From: Aquimarina mycalae
Lineage (GTDB): Bacteria > Bacteroidota > Bacteroidia > Flavobacteriales > Flavobacteriaceae
Direction of reading: 5' to 3'
Assembly: GCF_029906345.1 (NCBI RefSeq)
Contig: NZ_JARYGY010000004.1
Location: forward strand, 248,001 to 312,000
Length of the DNA stretch: 64,000 nucleotides
Shown here: one piece after another, positions 43,101-51,302 of the stretch
Numbering within the stretch: position 1 is the first letter of the stretch
Layout: every line of letters starts with the position of its first letter
Position numbers and translations under genes: made by a program
The notes under the pieces: generated by a model
What the model was told of the DNA's origin: nothing
What the model saw: only the letters and a program-made list of their open reading frames with translations
The model's database searches: none

Positions 43101-44104
43101 TGAGGAATGAGTTGAAATGCTCCCAAATTAGTCCCAATCCAATAGTTATCTTCTTGATCCTGAAACATACAATTGGCTTTAATATTCTTTGATGATTTAG
43201 AGTTTAATAAATCTTTTATTGGTATTACACTACTCTGACCGAGATTGGGTGAAAATTTATAGATCTTGTCTCCAGCATTTATCCAGATATATTCATCTTT
43301 ATCTTTAAAAATAAAAGGTCGCTCTCGAACACTAGTGGTGTATTTGGTTTCAAAATCTAATTTTTTGAGTTGCCAGATGCTATCCGATTTATAAGCAAGT
43401 ATTAATTCCTCGTTTGTATATACTAGCATACTATCCCTAGAAACAGTATAAATATTACGAAATTGTTTGCCTTTAAGTAGGTTGATTTTTTGAATAGTAT
43501 CATTTACGATATCATATATCTCCTTGGAGTGTTTTACTAAAATACGTTTTGAACCATTTTCTGAAATACTGATATTAGAAGAGGTATTATCATAAAATCT
43601 TTTGATAGTACTATCCTTTGGCTGGTAACGAAATACTCCAACAGTAGAAGAAATCCAAATATTTTCTTTATGATCACTTACCAGATTGTTGATATTAGCC
43701 ATGTTATAATCGGTAGTGTCGGCATTGACAAAAAGTTGGGAGAAGATTTCTTGATATGGATCTAAAACATTAACTCCTCCTCCAAGCGTTCCTAAATATA
43801 GTTTATGATCATTATCAATTTGTGTTATACTGCGAATCCAATTGGCTCTAAGCGCTTCTGTGTCTCCTGGAACATAGGTGTAAATCTTAAATTTCTGACC
43901 ATCAAAACGATTTAATCCGTATTGCGTAGCAAACCATATAAAACCATCTTTGTCTTGAAATATATTAGAAACCCAATTATTAGATAGTCCATTAAAAACA
44001 TTATATGATTTAACATTATAAGTAACATCTGCCTGTCCAGAAATATCGAAATAGGATAGTAGAAAGCATGCAAAAAACACTATTAATTTATGGATGCACT
44101 TCAT
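40193..44104 (-). CDS. Hybrid two-component sensor-regulator (HTCS)
   Basis: This 1303-residue single-chain signalling protein starts with a signal peptide (1-23). The periplasmic region (about 30-690) is made of reg_prop blades (e.g. IFQDKDGFIWFATQYGLNRFDG) forming two propellers, then a Y_Y_Y domain (about 700-775). A transmembrane helix lies near 785-805, followed by HisKA (FNQIAHEFRTPLTV), a kinase ATPase domain (GVGLGLTLTKE), a receiver with Asp in LVISDIMMPKWDG, and an AraC HTH at the C-terminus. In this phylum such proteins usually sense glycans and switch on a utilisation locus, but no SusC/SusD pair is nearby. It is flanked by the two GAF-AraC genes. Confidence 0.93.
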   Translation of the reverse strand: MKCIHKLIVFFACFLLSYFDISGQADVTYNVKSYNVFNGLSNNWVSNIFQDKDGFIWFATQYGLNRFDGQKFKIYTYVPGDTEALRANWIRSITQIDNDHKLYLGTLGGGVNVLDPYQEIFSQLFVNADTTDYNMANINNLVSDHKENIWISSTVGVFRYQPKDSTIKRFYDNTSSNISISENGSKRILVKHSKEIYDIVNDTIQKINLLKGKQFRNIYTVSRDSMLVYTNEELILAYKSDSIWQLKKLDFETKYTTSVRERPFIFKDKDEYIWINAGDKIYKFSPNLGQSSVIPIKDLLNSKSSKNIKANCMFQDQEDNYWIGTNLGAFQLIPHKPLRHPFLGNIGKAREIVECGNKIWYALSDGIYSWDKNPDNPPKKVRKSIVTSMICASDTFLYTMGKDDNNELGLLKINPETNITTPIYFPELEFPLGVSWRIIEDKNQRLWIAQWDNIIIYSLKDQDNFSIPVFKENTGIIELYNDNQDNVWLGSIGKGLLKFSKASTITADNTYEYKQYLHDINDPKSISSNLIQTIHQDHKGVLWIGTDGGLNNLDINTEKFQRFLRNDQMPNDKILNIISDKNGVIWLSTVSHGIISYHPKTKKFTIYNVKDGLFDNSMVLSSVYQNKEGFIWIGSEGGVQYFHPDQLTSTIDDAPNLTWLSFTKYKADTTVVEKFPNKRDIKQDQIKVYPEDQNISLHFQTLTFERPENVRYQFWLQGFHEDWLPIQEKGLITLSYLPKGNYTLHVKASSSEDTWEIIHNPIAVIVLPPWYKTNVAYVMYSLFLFLLMYIFYKIQLRRRVAETEKEYVSNLAQVKTRWFNQIAHEFRTPLTVILGAVDQIRTKSVNNNQSKENKHLNQIEDQANHLSNQVHQILEIAQMQDDQIEVDEQMGDFISFQRYLLYSFNSLAEEKEISLTFSSVPEELNMYFDEDKWRKITTNLVSNAIKYNVVGGTVSLQIKYTENKENSVINVIIKDSGIGISSDFLKILYDPFTRSQTAQEKGVGLGLTLTKELVELMQGDITVESEKGIGTTFSIRIPVTISPDFQDSDKGLDSQDSSLPIVLVAEDHKEVQEYIQFCLASSYKVLLASNGQHAWELCQEHLPDLVISDIMMPKWDGIKLGTMIKDHIATDHIPLIFLTAKANQNSQIEGLKIGADAYLAKPFDREELLIRVNHLIQTRRKLREKYDREDVVSISENKAIDSFMQSVIDIVKDHMDNDEFSIPLLAERLHMSRVHLFRKIKNLTGMSPTKFIRKIRLQHARDLLNNKEFSIAEIAYQTGFKDPAYFTRVYVEEFGKPPSESRK

Positions 44105-44155
44105 TGGTTTTTAAATATCTAACACGATTTAATTTGGTATTTAACTTTGTACCTT

Positions 44156-44183
44156 ATTGTAAAAGAACAACTTTTTTTACAAT
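44156..44183. promoter_or_regulatory. Inverted repeat upstream of the HTCS gene
   Basis: ATTGTAAAA and TTTTACAAT are perfect 9-bp arms separated by 10 bp, 52-79 bp upstream of the HTCS ATG and between the two regulator genes. It could be an operator; no exact -7 box is visible nearby. Confidence 0.4.
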
Positions 44184-44237
44184 ATCTCACTTTAAGATAC
44201 CGCTACAAGAAGTTTTATATCTCTTAGTAATTTTAGA

Positions 44238-45929
44238 TTATTTAAGTTCTAAAGAAGTTTCTCTGTATTCGTTAGGAGAAATACCCGTATGTTTTTTGAA
44301 AGCATTATAAAAAGTAGATTTAGAATTGAAACCAGATTCTAAAGCAATTGCCAAAACGGTATAATTAGCAAAATTAGGGTCTTTAAGTTTAGACTTAGCA
44401 TCTTCAACACGAAAGCTATTCACATAGTCCGAAAAATTAGCTCCACTTAATTTATTAACCATCTGCGATAAATAGTTGCTACTTATTTTTAGCATTTTAG
44501 AAATACCTTCTAAACCTAAACTTGCATCCCTATATATTTTGGCTTCTTTCATCAAGAAATTAAGTTCTTTAAAATACATATTATCATCTGTGATATTAGT
44601 AGTATTCTTTACATTAATCTGTGCTAATTTCTTTGATGTAAGTTTTGCAATTAGCTGAAACAAAATAATGTGGTTTTCATTAAAGAACCCTTCTTGAGAA
44701 TGTTCTGAATCTAAAACTCCTACCACTTTATCATCAACAATGATAGGAACAGCTAATTCTGATCTACGGTAAATATCATCAACAACATATCTATTATCAT
44801 ACGTTACATTATAAACACATTCGTACGCTCCTGATAACGCAACTTGCCCTACAATTCCTTCACCTAAAGAAATCTCAATAGGGCTTAATATACTTCGGCC
44901 TCCTCCATCTTTATTGCCATAAGCTGCCTTTTGGATCAAAACTTTCTTCGAGACATCCAATATATATATAACACAATCTTCTAATTGCAAATAAGAGATG
45001 CAATTCTCTACGATATCCCACAATACATCTTCTAGCTTATTTTTGTCAAATAAGGATGTTGAAAAATAACTCAATATACCCGTAATCTGAGACGGTTTAT
45101 CATAATGTATCAATTCTAATTCTTCTTCAGAAAACATGTGGTTTAATCCAGACATTCTAAAATTCTGAATTGCCTTTTGTACCTCTTCTTCCTCCGTTTT
45201 ATTTTTCATAGATACATCATTAAGATGCTTTGATCCTAAAAATAAAAAGGTGAAGTAAAATACCATATACATTATCCAATACGGATAATATGGAAAATGT
45301 CCACTTATATCCTCTCTAATAAAAAATAAAATAATTGTGAGCAGCCATATCACATTAAATGTAATGAACACCGCAACAATGGTCTTAATCCATTGCGTTT
45401 TTTTCTTAACTTCGGTAAAAGATAATTTCCCTATAGCATGCTCATATTTACGAATGATCACTAGGTTGCATATACTTAGAACGATACTAAATGTCACTGC
45501 AGAATTTTCATCGATTTCTGTATGAATAATCGTAAAGATTTCTTTTGAAATCCAGGCATAATCTAAAAATATATTAATCTTAAGTATTGTGTATAAAGCA
45601 AAAAAGCCTATAAAAGGAAAGAATAGATAGATTCTATTCCTTTTATATATTTCTTCTTTTTTAAGGTAATAACAAATAAATGCTGTAAAATATACTGGAG
45701 ATAAATATTGAAATGGGATAAATAAAACCAATATCCATGGATATTGCTTATGAAGCCCAAAATCCATCAATAGCACCTGGATAATTACTAGGTTTGCCGT
45801 GATAAAAAACCCATAAAAATACCTGAAAGTTTTGCCTTTTTTCCAATGCTTAACAAGCCTCCACAGTGCGAGAATAACAAGCACCAGGCATCCTATAAAG
45901 ATAACCGTATTGTAGGGGTTTACTTTCAT
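44238..45929 (-). CDS. Seven-helix membrane GAF-AraC regulator
   Basis: The 563 residues have about seven hydrophobic helices in the first 240 (first near 8-25, last WIMYMVFYFTFLFLG). A GAF domain (about 280-430: EDVLWDIVENCISYLQLEDC, GEGIVGQVALSG, SELAVPIIVDDKVVGVLDSEH) and a C-terminal AraC HTH (ISSNYLSQMVNKLSG...ESGFNSKSTFYNAFKKHTG) follow. From the GAF domain on it aligns almost without gaps to the protein encoded at 38723-39994. The architecture allows membrane or intracellular ligand sensing coupled directly to DNA binding. Its -7 box is at 46014-46021. Confidence 0.87.
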   Translation of the reverse strand: MKVNPYNTVIFIGCLVLVILALWRLVKHWKKGKTFRYFYGFFITANLVIIQVLLMDFGLHKQYPWILVLFIPFQYLSPVYFTAFICYYLKKEEIYKRNRIYLFFPFIGFFALYTILKINIFLDYAWISKEIFTIIHTEIDENSAVTFSIVLSICNLVIIRKYEHAIGKLSFTEVKKKTQWIKTIVAVFITFNVIWLLTIILFFIREDISGHFPYYPYWIMYMVFYFTFLFLGSKHLNDVSMKNKTEEEEVQKAIQNFRMSGLNHMFSEEELELIHYDKPSQITGILSYFSTSLFDKNKLEDVLWDIVENCISYLQLEDCVIYILDVSKKVLIQKAAYGNKDGGGRSILSPIEISLGEGIVGQVALSGAYECVYNVTYDNRYVVDDIYRRSELAVPIIVDDKVVGVLDSEHSQEGFFNENHIILFQLIAKLTSKKLAQINVKNTTNITDDNMYFKELNFLMKEAKIYRDASLGLEGISKMLKISSNYLSQMVNKLSGANFSDYVNSFRVEDAKSKLKDPNFANYTVLAIALESGFNSKSTFYNAFKKHTGISPNEYRETSLELK

Positions 45930-46013
45930 TACGTTGGTTAATAAACTTTTATATAAGGTAACAAAAAAGATTGATTGTCTATATATAATTGTTTAAATAA
46001 ATTCTAAACCCAA

Positions 46014-46021
46014 CAAATTTA
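46014..46021 (-). promoter_or_regulatory. -7 promoter box of the seven-helix regulator gene
   Basis: The minus strand reads TAAATTTG, 84 bases upstream of the ATG at 45929, immediately after the stop of the Asp-box protein gene. Confidence 0.45.
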
Positions 46022-46032
46022 TGCTTATGATT

Positions 46033-48885
46033 TTATTTTATTTCTAAAGGAACTTTTTCTGTTTGCTTACCATCCGAAATAATTAGTTCATATTTTCCTA
46101 CAGGAAGATAATACTTACCATTTTTCTTTTTAGAAATATCTTCATCAGGGAATTCTTTTAACAACGCTTTCCTTCCTTTATCAGAAATTGTAAGGTCATA
46201 ATCCGCATAATTCAGACCTTTATCTGCATTAGAAGAAAACTCTTGAAGAATTTTACCACTTTCTAAAGCAACTTTAACTGAGATGGCACCTGTCTTATTC
46301 GAATAATATTTCAAGGTTGTAGAAGGTTCGTAAGCATCCAACCATTTGCTCCACGAACTTCCCCATCTTGGAGAAGCCTTTACCGTATTTGCTGGATACA
46401 AATATAAAGCTGAACTAAGAATTTGTTCATTTAAGTTTTGTAGTGATTCGATATTAGTTTTATAAATACTTCTACCATGTGTTCCTAATAACAGATCATT
46501 CGCCACTGGTTGTACTACAATATCATGAACCGCAACATTAGGCAACCCTTTAGAAAATACTTGCCAGGTGTTTCCTTTATCAAGAGATACATATGCTCCA
46601 TTATCTGTTCCTACATATAGGATATTTTCATTTACTGGATCTTCTTTGATTACATTTACAGCTGATGCTGGAATATTTTGACCAATGTTTTTCCAGGTAT
46701 TTCCATAGTCATCACTTGCATATACATATGCTGTAAAATCATCCCATCGATATCCATTAAGACTTACATATACTCGTTCTTTTTTATGAGATGAAGCAAC
46801 AACTCTAGACACCCATAAATCTTTTGGGAGATTATCCGAAATTTTGCTCCAATTTCCACCCCCATTCTTCGTAACATGTACCAAACCATCATCACTACCA
46901 GTATACATTAGTCCAAACTGAAATGTTGACTCCGCAATTGATGTTAGAGTGCCATAGGCAACATTTCCTTTTTTTCCTCCATTCGTTAAATCGCCTGATA
47001 TAGGAGTCCAATCATCACCTTGATTCATGGAACGCATTAATTTATTACCTCCCAAATAAAGAATATCTTGATTGTGCGGAGATAATAAAATAGGGGTTTG
47101 CCAATTAAATCGATATGGAGATTCTCCTAATTCATGCTTTGGCTGAATATATTTTTGATCATTGGTTGAGCGGTTTAATCTAAAATAATTTCCAAATTGA
47201 AACCCAGTATATACAATATTACTATCTCTATTATCAATTTGTACCTGCATTCCATCACCTCCCATAATACTTTCCCAAGGATAGTGTCCACTTTGATGCC
47301 ATGATTTATCTTCTCTTGATGTTACAGATCCGACCCAAACGCCATTATCCTGTAACCCTCCATAGACATTATAAGGTTTCTCATGATCTATGTTGATTGC
47401 ATAAAATTGTCCTACATTGGGTTGATTTGCTTTAATCCAGTTTTCTCCATCATCATAAGTTATATTAACACCTCCATCATTTCCGTTAACAAGATGGTTT
47501 GGGTTTTTAGGGTTTATCCAAAGTGCGTGATGATCCGCATGAACATTCTCTGCGCTGATACTTTTATACGTTTTTCCTCCATCTTTGGATTTTAGGATCG
47601 GTACACCAGAAATATAGATGTGATTCTTATTTGTTGGATTTACCTGTATTTGCGCAAAATAGTACCCATAACTATAGAAAATATCATCCAGGTATTCCTT
47701 ATGTGTTTTCTTCCAGGTCTTTCCTCCATCATCGCTTCTATATACTTCTGCTCCGACTACAGGAGTATCAAAAAGTGCTGCATTTGCATTTTCTAAATAC
47801 TTTGCAAGATCTATAGGTTTTACAGAACCGCTTCGAACCATCTGTTTCACATTTTCTGCACGATACTTTTCCTGAAATCCATTGGTTTTTAGATAACGAT
47901 TTAGCTTTTTATCTTCTAGATTTAAAAAAGTATCTACAGACATGGTTTTAAAATCATCTTTAGTTAATCCAGAACCTTTGTCTGTCTTTTTGCTTTCGTC
48001 TCTCCTAAATTGACTATCGTGAACTGCATATAAAGTAGTTTCATCGTAAACCGCTAATCCTATTCTTCCAACTCCATCTCCTGTGGGAAAACCGCTTCCT
48101 TTTTCTGAAATTTTATTCCAGGTATTCCCAGCATCCATACTCTTATAAATACCAGAACCTATACCATTCCCTTCAAAATTCCATGCTTTTCGATCCTTAT
48201 CCCAAGCAGCGGCATACATAACATTAAAGTTTCCTGGTGCATACGCAACATCTATAATTCCAGTTTCGCTGTCAATAAATAGTGTTTTTTTCCAGGTAAC
48301 TCCTCCATCTATCGTTTTATAAATTCCTCTTTCTTCATTAGAAGAATATAAGTGTCCTGTAACACCAACTATCACCTCATCAGAGTTATCAGGATTAATG
48401 ATAATGCGTCCGATATGATGAGAATCAATAAGCCCAACATTATTCCATGTTTTACCTTTATCCAAAGATTTTAATATTCCTATTCCTGCATAAGATGATC
48501 TTGAAGAATTATTTTCTCCAGTCCCAACCCAGATAATTCCTTTTTTCCAATCCACCGCAATATCTCCAACATTGATTGTTTCTGCAGAATCCAAAACAGG
48601 TTCGAAAGTTGTTCCATTATTGATAGTATACCATAATCCTCCAGAGGCATAGGCTACATAAAACTCTGTGGTATTATCAGGATTTACATCCACATCAACT
48701 ACACGACCACTCATAACTGATGGGCCAATATTCTGAAAGGGAACATTCTTTACTAAGGATGATTTTTCGAGCTGTTTTTTCTGTAATAATGCTTTTTGTA
48801 TTTCTTCAGCCTGAGTTGCAGATTGCTGAGAAAAAATAGAAATACTAATGAGTGGTAATAAAAAAGCTAAAACGTATGTTTTCAT
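46033..48885 (-). CDS. Secreted VPS10/sortilin-like Asp-box beta-propeller protein
   Basis: The 950 residues comprise a signal peptide (cleaved near FSQQ) and then about ten Asp-box turns (S.DgGkTW type: SLDKGKTWNN, TIDGGVTWKK, SMDAGNTWNK, SDDGGKTWKK, TKNGGGNWSK and others) across residues 40-800. These predict one or two large propellers, ending in a C-terminal beta domain (about 810-950). The opening PFQNIGPSVMSGRVVDVDV is typical of the Bacteroidota group often labelled glycosyl hydrolase; no sialidase catalytic Arg triad or Tyr-Glu pair is evident, so an enzymatic role is doubtful. It is upstream of the regulator on the same strand. Confidence 0.82.
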   Translation of the reverse strand: MKTYVLAFLLPLISISIFSQQSATQAEEIQKALLQKKQLEKSSLVKNVPFQNIGPSVMSGRVVDVDVNPDNTTEFYVAYASGGLWYTINNGTTFEPVLDSAETINVGDIAVDWKKGIIWVGTGENNSSRSSYAGIGILKSLDKGKTWNNVGLIDSHHIGRIIINPDNSDEVIVGVTGHLYSSNEERGIYKTIDGGVTWKKTLFIDSETGIIDVAYAPGNFNVMYAAAWDKDRKAWNFEGNGIGSGIYKSMDAGNTWNKISEKGSGFPTGDGVGRIGLAVYDETTLYAVHDSQFRRDESKKTDKGSGLTKDDFKTMSVDTFLNLEDKKLNRYLKTNGFQEKYRAENVKQMVRSGSVKPIDLAKYLENANAALFDTPVVGAEVYRSDDGGKTWKKTHKEYLDDIFYSYGYYFAQIQVNPTNKNHIYISGVPILKSKDGGKTYKSISAENVHADHHALWINPKNPNHLVNGNDGGVNITYDDGENWIKANQPNVGQFYAINIDHEKPYNVYGGLQDNGVWVGSVTSREDKSWHQSGHYPWESIMGGDGMQVQIDNRDSNIVYTGFQFGNYFRLNRSTNDQKYIQPKHELGESPYRFNWQTPILLSPHNQDILYLGGNKLMRSMNQGDDWTPISGDLTNGGKKGNVAYGTLTSIAESTFQFGLMYTGSDDGLVHVTKNGGGNWSKISDNLPKDLWVSRVVASSHKKERVYVSLNGYRWDDFTAYVYASDDYGNTWKNIGQNIPASAVNVIKEDPVNENILYVGTDNGAYVSLDKGNTWQVFSKGLPNVAVHDIVVQPVANDLLLGTHGRSIYKTNIESLQNLNEQILSSALYLYPANTVKASPRWGSSWSKWLDAYEPSTTLKYYSNKTGAISVKVALESGKILQEFSSNADKGLNYADYDLTISDKGRKALLKEFPDEDISKKKNGKYYLPVGKYELIISDGKQTEKVPLEIK

Positions 48886-49001
48886 TATGATGGAAATTTA
48901 GTTCGCTGAAAGTATATAATGCTAATATAGTGTCAAAATTTTTAGAGATTGTTTAACAATACGTCAAAAACGATTCTTCAAAAAACGATATCATTCTGGC
49001 T

Positions 49002-49009
49002 TATTTTTG
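49002..49009 (+). promoter_or_regulatory. -7 promoter box of the glycine-rich protein gene
   Basis: TATTTTTG followed by C lies 56 bases before the ATG at 49066. No TTG occurs at -33. Confidence 0.5.
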
Positions 49010-49065
49010 CGTTTGTCGTGGATTTTTCGTTAATTCATTGATAACTAATCAAAACACAAACAATT

Positions 49066-49347
49066 ATGGAAGAATACTTGCCATTAATTATTCAATTAAT
49101 CAGTGGGGCAGTTGGAGGAAATATCGCTGGCTCTTTGTTAAAGAATGCCTCTCTAGGTAGAGTTGGAAATTCAATTCTCGGAATACTCGGAGGAGGAATA
49201 GGAGGCTATTTACTAAGTTATCTAGGAATAGACACATCTGGAGGCATGGATATCGCTGGGATATTAGGAAGCATTGCTGGTGGTGGAGTTGGTGGTGGAG
49301 TTTTAATGGCCATTATTGGCTTTATTAAAAAAGCAATCAGCAAATAA
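49066..49347 (+). CDS. Small glycine-rich membrane protein
   Basis: The 93 residues contain about 26 glycines, arranged as glycine-zipper helices (GAVGGNIAGSLL, GILGGGIGGYLLSYLG, GILGSIAGGGVGGGVL). The N-terminus is short and acidic (MEEYLP) and the C-terminus basic (FIKKAISK). It is likely two or three tightly packed transmembrane helices that oligomerise. No family function is known to me. It is monocistronic, with its own -7 box and terminator. Confidence 0.75.
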   Translation: MEEYLPLIIQLISGAVGGNIAGSLLKNASLGRVGNSILGILGGGIGGYLLSYLGIDTSGGMDIAGILGSIAGGGVGGGVLMAIIGFIKKAISK

Positions 49348-49397
49348 AACATCGGTTTTAGTTAAAAAAATATTAGGTATTCATATACTTTGCAAAA

Positions 49398-49427
49398 GGG
49401 ACTCAAATCTTCTGAGTTCCTTTTTTT
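49398..49427 (+). terminator. Terminator of the glycine-rich protein gene
   Basis: An 8-bp stem (GGGACTCA / TGAGTTCC, one G-T pair) with loop AATCTTC is followed by TTTTTTT. Confidence 0.8.
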
Positions 49428-49446
49428 ATTACGCAAATAATTATTC

Positions 49447-49454
49447 TATTTTTG
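49447..49454 (+). promoter_or_regulatory. -7 promoter box of the aminopeptidase gene
   Basis: TATTTTTG followed by G lies 28 bases upstream of the ATG at 49483. Confidence 0.55.
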
Positions 49455-49482
49455 GAAACACATCTTTTTTAAAAATAAAATC

Positions 49483-50778
49483 ATGAAATATCATCAAATA
49501 GATAAAAACCTCTTCATTAAGAATAGAAAAAATTTCGCTGCTAAAATGAAACCTAATAGTATTGCGGTTTTTAATAGTAATGATATCTATCCTATTAGTG
49601 CTGATAGTACGATGCCTTTTGAACAACATAGAGATATTTTTTATCTAAGTGGTGTTGACCAGGAAGAAAGTATATTAGTACTATTTCCTGATGCTCCTAA
49701 TGAAAAACATCGTGAAATTTTGTTCTTAAAAGAGACCAGCGAATTAATAGCGATATGGGAAGGTGAAAAATTAACTAAAGAAACAGCTTTTGAAACCTCA
49801 GGAATCAAAACGGTGTATTGGTTACAAGATTTAGAGAAGATTTTCTTTGAGATTATGACACAATGCGATACAGTATATGTTAATACAAATGAACATTATA
49901 GAGCTAATGTTGAAACAGAAACTCGTGAAGATCGTTTTACCAAATGGTGGAAAGCCAAATATCCTGCTCACACTGTAGCAAAAAGCAATCCTATTTTACA
50001 ACGACTTCGTTCAGTAAAGGATTCTATAGAAATTGATTTGATGCAGACAGCTTGTAATATTACAGAAAAAGGGTTTAGAAGATTGCTTGGTTTTGTAAAG
50101 CCAGGAGTATGGGAATATAATATTGAAGCAGAATTACTACATGAGTTTGTCAATAACAGATCTAAGGGTTTTGCATATACTCCAATCATTGCTAGTGGTA
50201 ATAATGCTAATGTACTACATTATATAGAGAATAATCAACAGTGTAAAGAAGGTGAATTAATATTAATGGATATCGCGGCAGAGTACGCTAATTACGCTAG
50301 TGATTTAAGTCGAACGATTCCTGTATCGGGTACATACACTAATCGCCAAAGAGCCGTTTATGATGCCGTTCTTAGGGTAAAAAATGAAGCAACCAATATG
50401 CTAGTTCCTGGTACCATTTGGGCGGATTATCATATAGAAGTTGGTAAAATTATGACTTCAGAATTACTTGGTCTTGGGCTTATTGATAAAGCTGATGTTC
50501 AAAAAGAAGATCCAGATTGGCCAGCATATAAAAAGTATTTTATGCATGGTACTTCTCATCATATTGGCTTAGATACTCATGACTACGGAATCTTAACAGA
50601 ACCTATGCAGGCAAATATGGTTTTCACAGTAGAACCAGGAATTTATATTCCTGATGAAGGATTCGGAATCAGATTAGAAGATGATGTTGTAATACAAGAA
50701 AAAGGAGCGCCTTTTAATTTAATGGGTAATATTCCTATTGAAGCAGAAGAAATTGAAGAATTAATGAACAAGTCATAA
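49483..50778 (+). CDS. pepP: Xaa-Pro aminopeptidase (aminopeptidase P family)
   Basis: This is a 431-residue M24B dinuclear metalloenzyme releasing N-terminal residues before proline. The N-terminal creatinase-like domain (1 to about 170) is followed by the pita-bread domain. Metal ligands are visible: Asp in ILMDIAAEY and ASDLSRTIP, His in HGTSHHIGLDTHD, Glu in FTVEPGIYIP and Glu in IRLEDDVVI. There is no signal peptide, so it is cytoplasmic. It is monocistronic, with a terminator at 50807. Confidence 0.92.
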   Translation: MKYHQIDKNLFIKNRKNFAAKMKPNSIAVFNSNDIYPISADSTMPFEQHRDIFYLSGVDQEESILVLFPDAPNEKHREILFLKETSELIAIWEGEKLTKETAFETSGIKTVYWLQDLEKIFFEIMTQCDTVYVNTNEHYRANVETETREDRFTKWWKAKYPAHTVAKSNPILQRLRSVKDSIEIDLMQTACNITEKGFRRLLGFVKPGVWEYNIEAELLHEFVNNRSKGFAYTPIIASGNNANVLHYIENNQQCKEGELILMDIAAEYANYASDLSRTIPVSGTYTNRQRAVYDAVLRVKNEATNMLVPGTIWADYHIEVGKIMTSELLGLGLIDKADVQKEDPDWPAYKKYFMHGTSHHIGLDTHDYGILTEPMQANMVFTVEPGIYIPDEGFGIRLEDDVVIQEKGAPFNLMGNIPIEAEEIEELMNKS

Positions 50779-50806
50779 ACTTAATATTAATACCATTATA
50801 TATCAG

Positions 50807-50845
50807 AAGCCTTATAACTTTAAAAAAGTTGTAGGGCTTTTTTAT
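50807..50845 (+). terminator. Terminator of pepP
   Basis: AAGCCTTATAACTT pairs with AAGTTGTAGGGCTT through a long stem with G-T pairs and runs into TTTTTT. Confidence 0.82.
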
Positions 50846-50918
50846 GATTGTTTTTTGAAATTTTGTAGAATATTTATGACTGTTTCATCGTTGCCTAGCA
50901 AAACGTTAAAGATTAAGA

Positions 50919-51302
50919 ATGCAACGAATGAAAATTACAGCTGGTCATCAACAGGCAATGCCTTATTTGGTGGTTGAAAATGCAGACGATTTTATTGATT
51001 TTATCCGAAAAATATTCAATGCTCAGGAAATGGTGCGTAAAGTAGATGCTGCCTATAAAATTGAGCACTCTGAAGTAATGATCGGAGACACTACCATAAT
51101 GATTACCGAAGCCTCTACAACCTATCCTGCCCAACACACCTCTATGTATGTGTATGTAAAAGATACCGACCAAACCTACTATAATGCGATAGATGCAGGC
51201 GCCAAATCTTTAATGCAACCAATGGAAGAAGATTATGGAGCCCGCGGCGCTGGTTTTAAAGATCCGTATGGTAATACCTGGTGGATCGCTACCTTGAATT
51301 AA
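50919..51302 (+). CDS. VOC-superfamily (glyoxalase / PhnB-like) protein
   Basis: The 127 residues form two beta-alpha-beta-beta-beta units of the vicinal-oxygen-chelate fold: PYLVVENADDFIDFIRKIFNAQEM and a second half ending GFKDPYGNTWWIATL, the usual C-terminal signature. The PhnB/YcgJ-like subgroup has no fixed activity; substrates range from lactoylglutathione to antibiotics. ATG 50928 is an alternative start. It converges with the peroxidase gene, overlapping by 4 bp. Confidence 0.85.
   Translation: MQRMKITAGHQQAMPYLVVENADDFIDFIRKIFNAQEMVRKVDAAYKIEHSEVMIGDTTIMITEASTTYPAQHTSMYVYVKDTDQTYYNAIDAGAKSLMQPMEEDYGARGAGFKDPYGNTWWIATLN

Noticed and set aside
44068..44310. 80-codon plus-strand open frame between the HTCS and the seven-helix regulator
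   Set aside because: Both ends overlap real genes on the other strand, no -7 box precedes it, and the protein resembles no known family.
46033..48885. Sialidase or glycoside hydrolase activity for the Asp-box protein
   Set aside because: Asp-box turns are structural only; I could not find the arginine triad or the Tyr/Glu catalytic residues of sialidases.
30949..49000. A polysaccharide utilisation locus around the HTCS
   Set aside because: No SusC, SusD or recognisable carbohydrate-active enzyme gene is present in the region.
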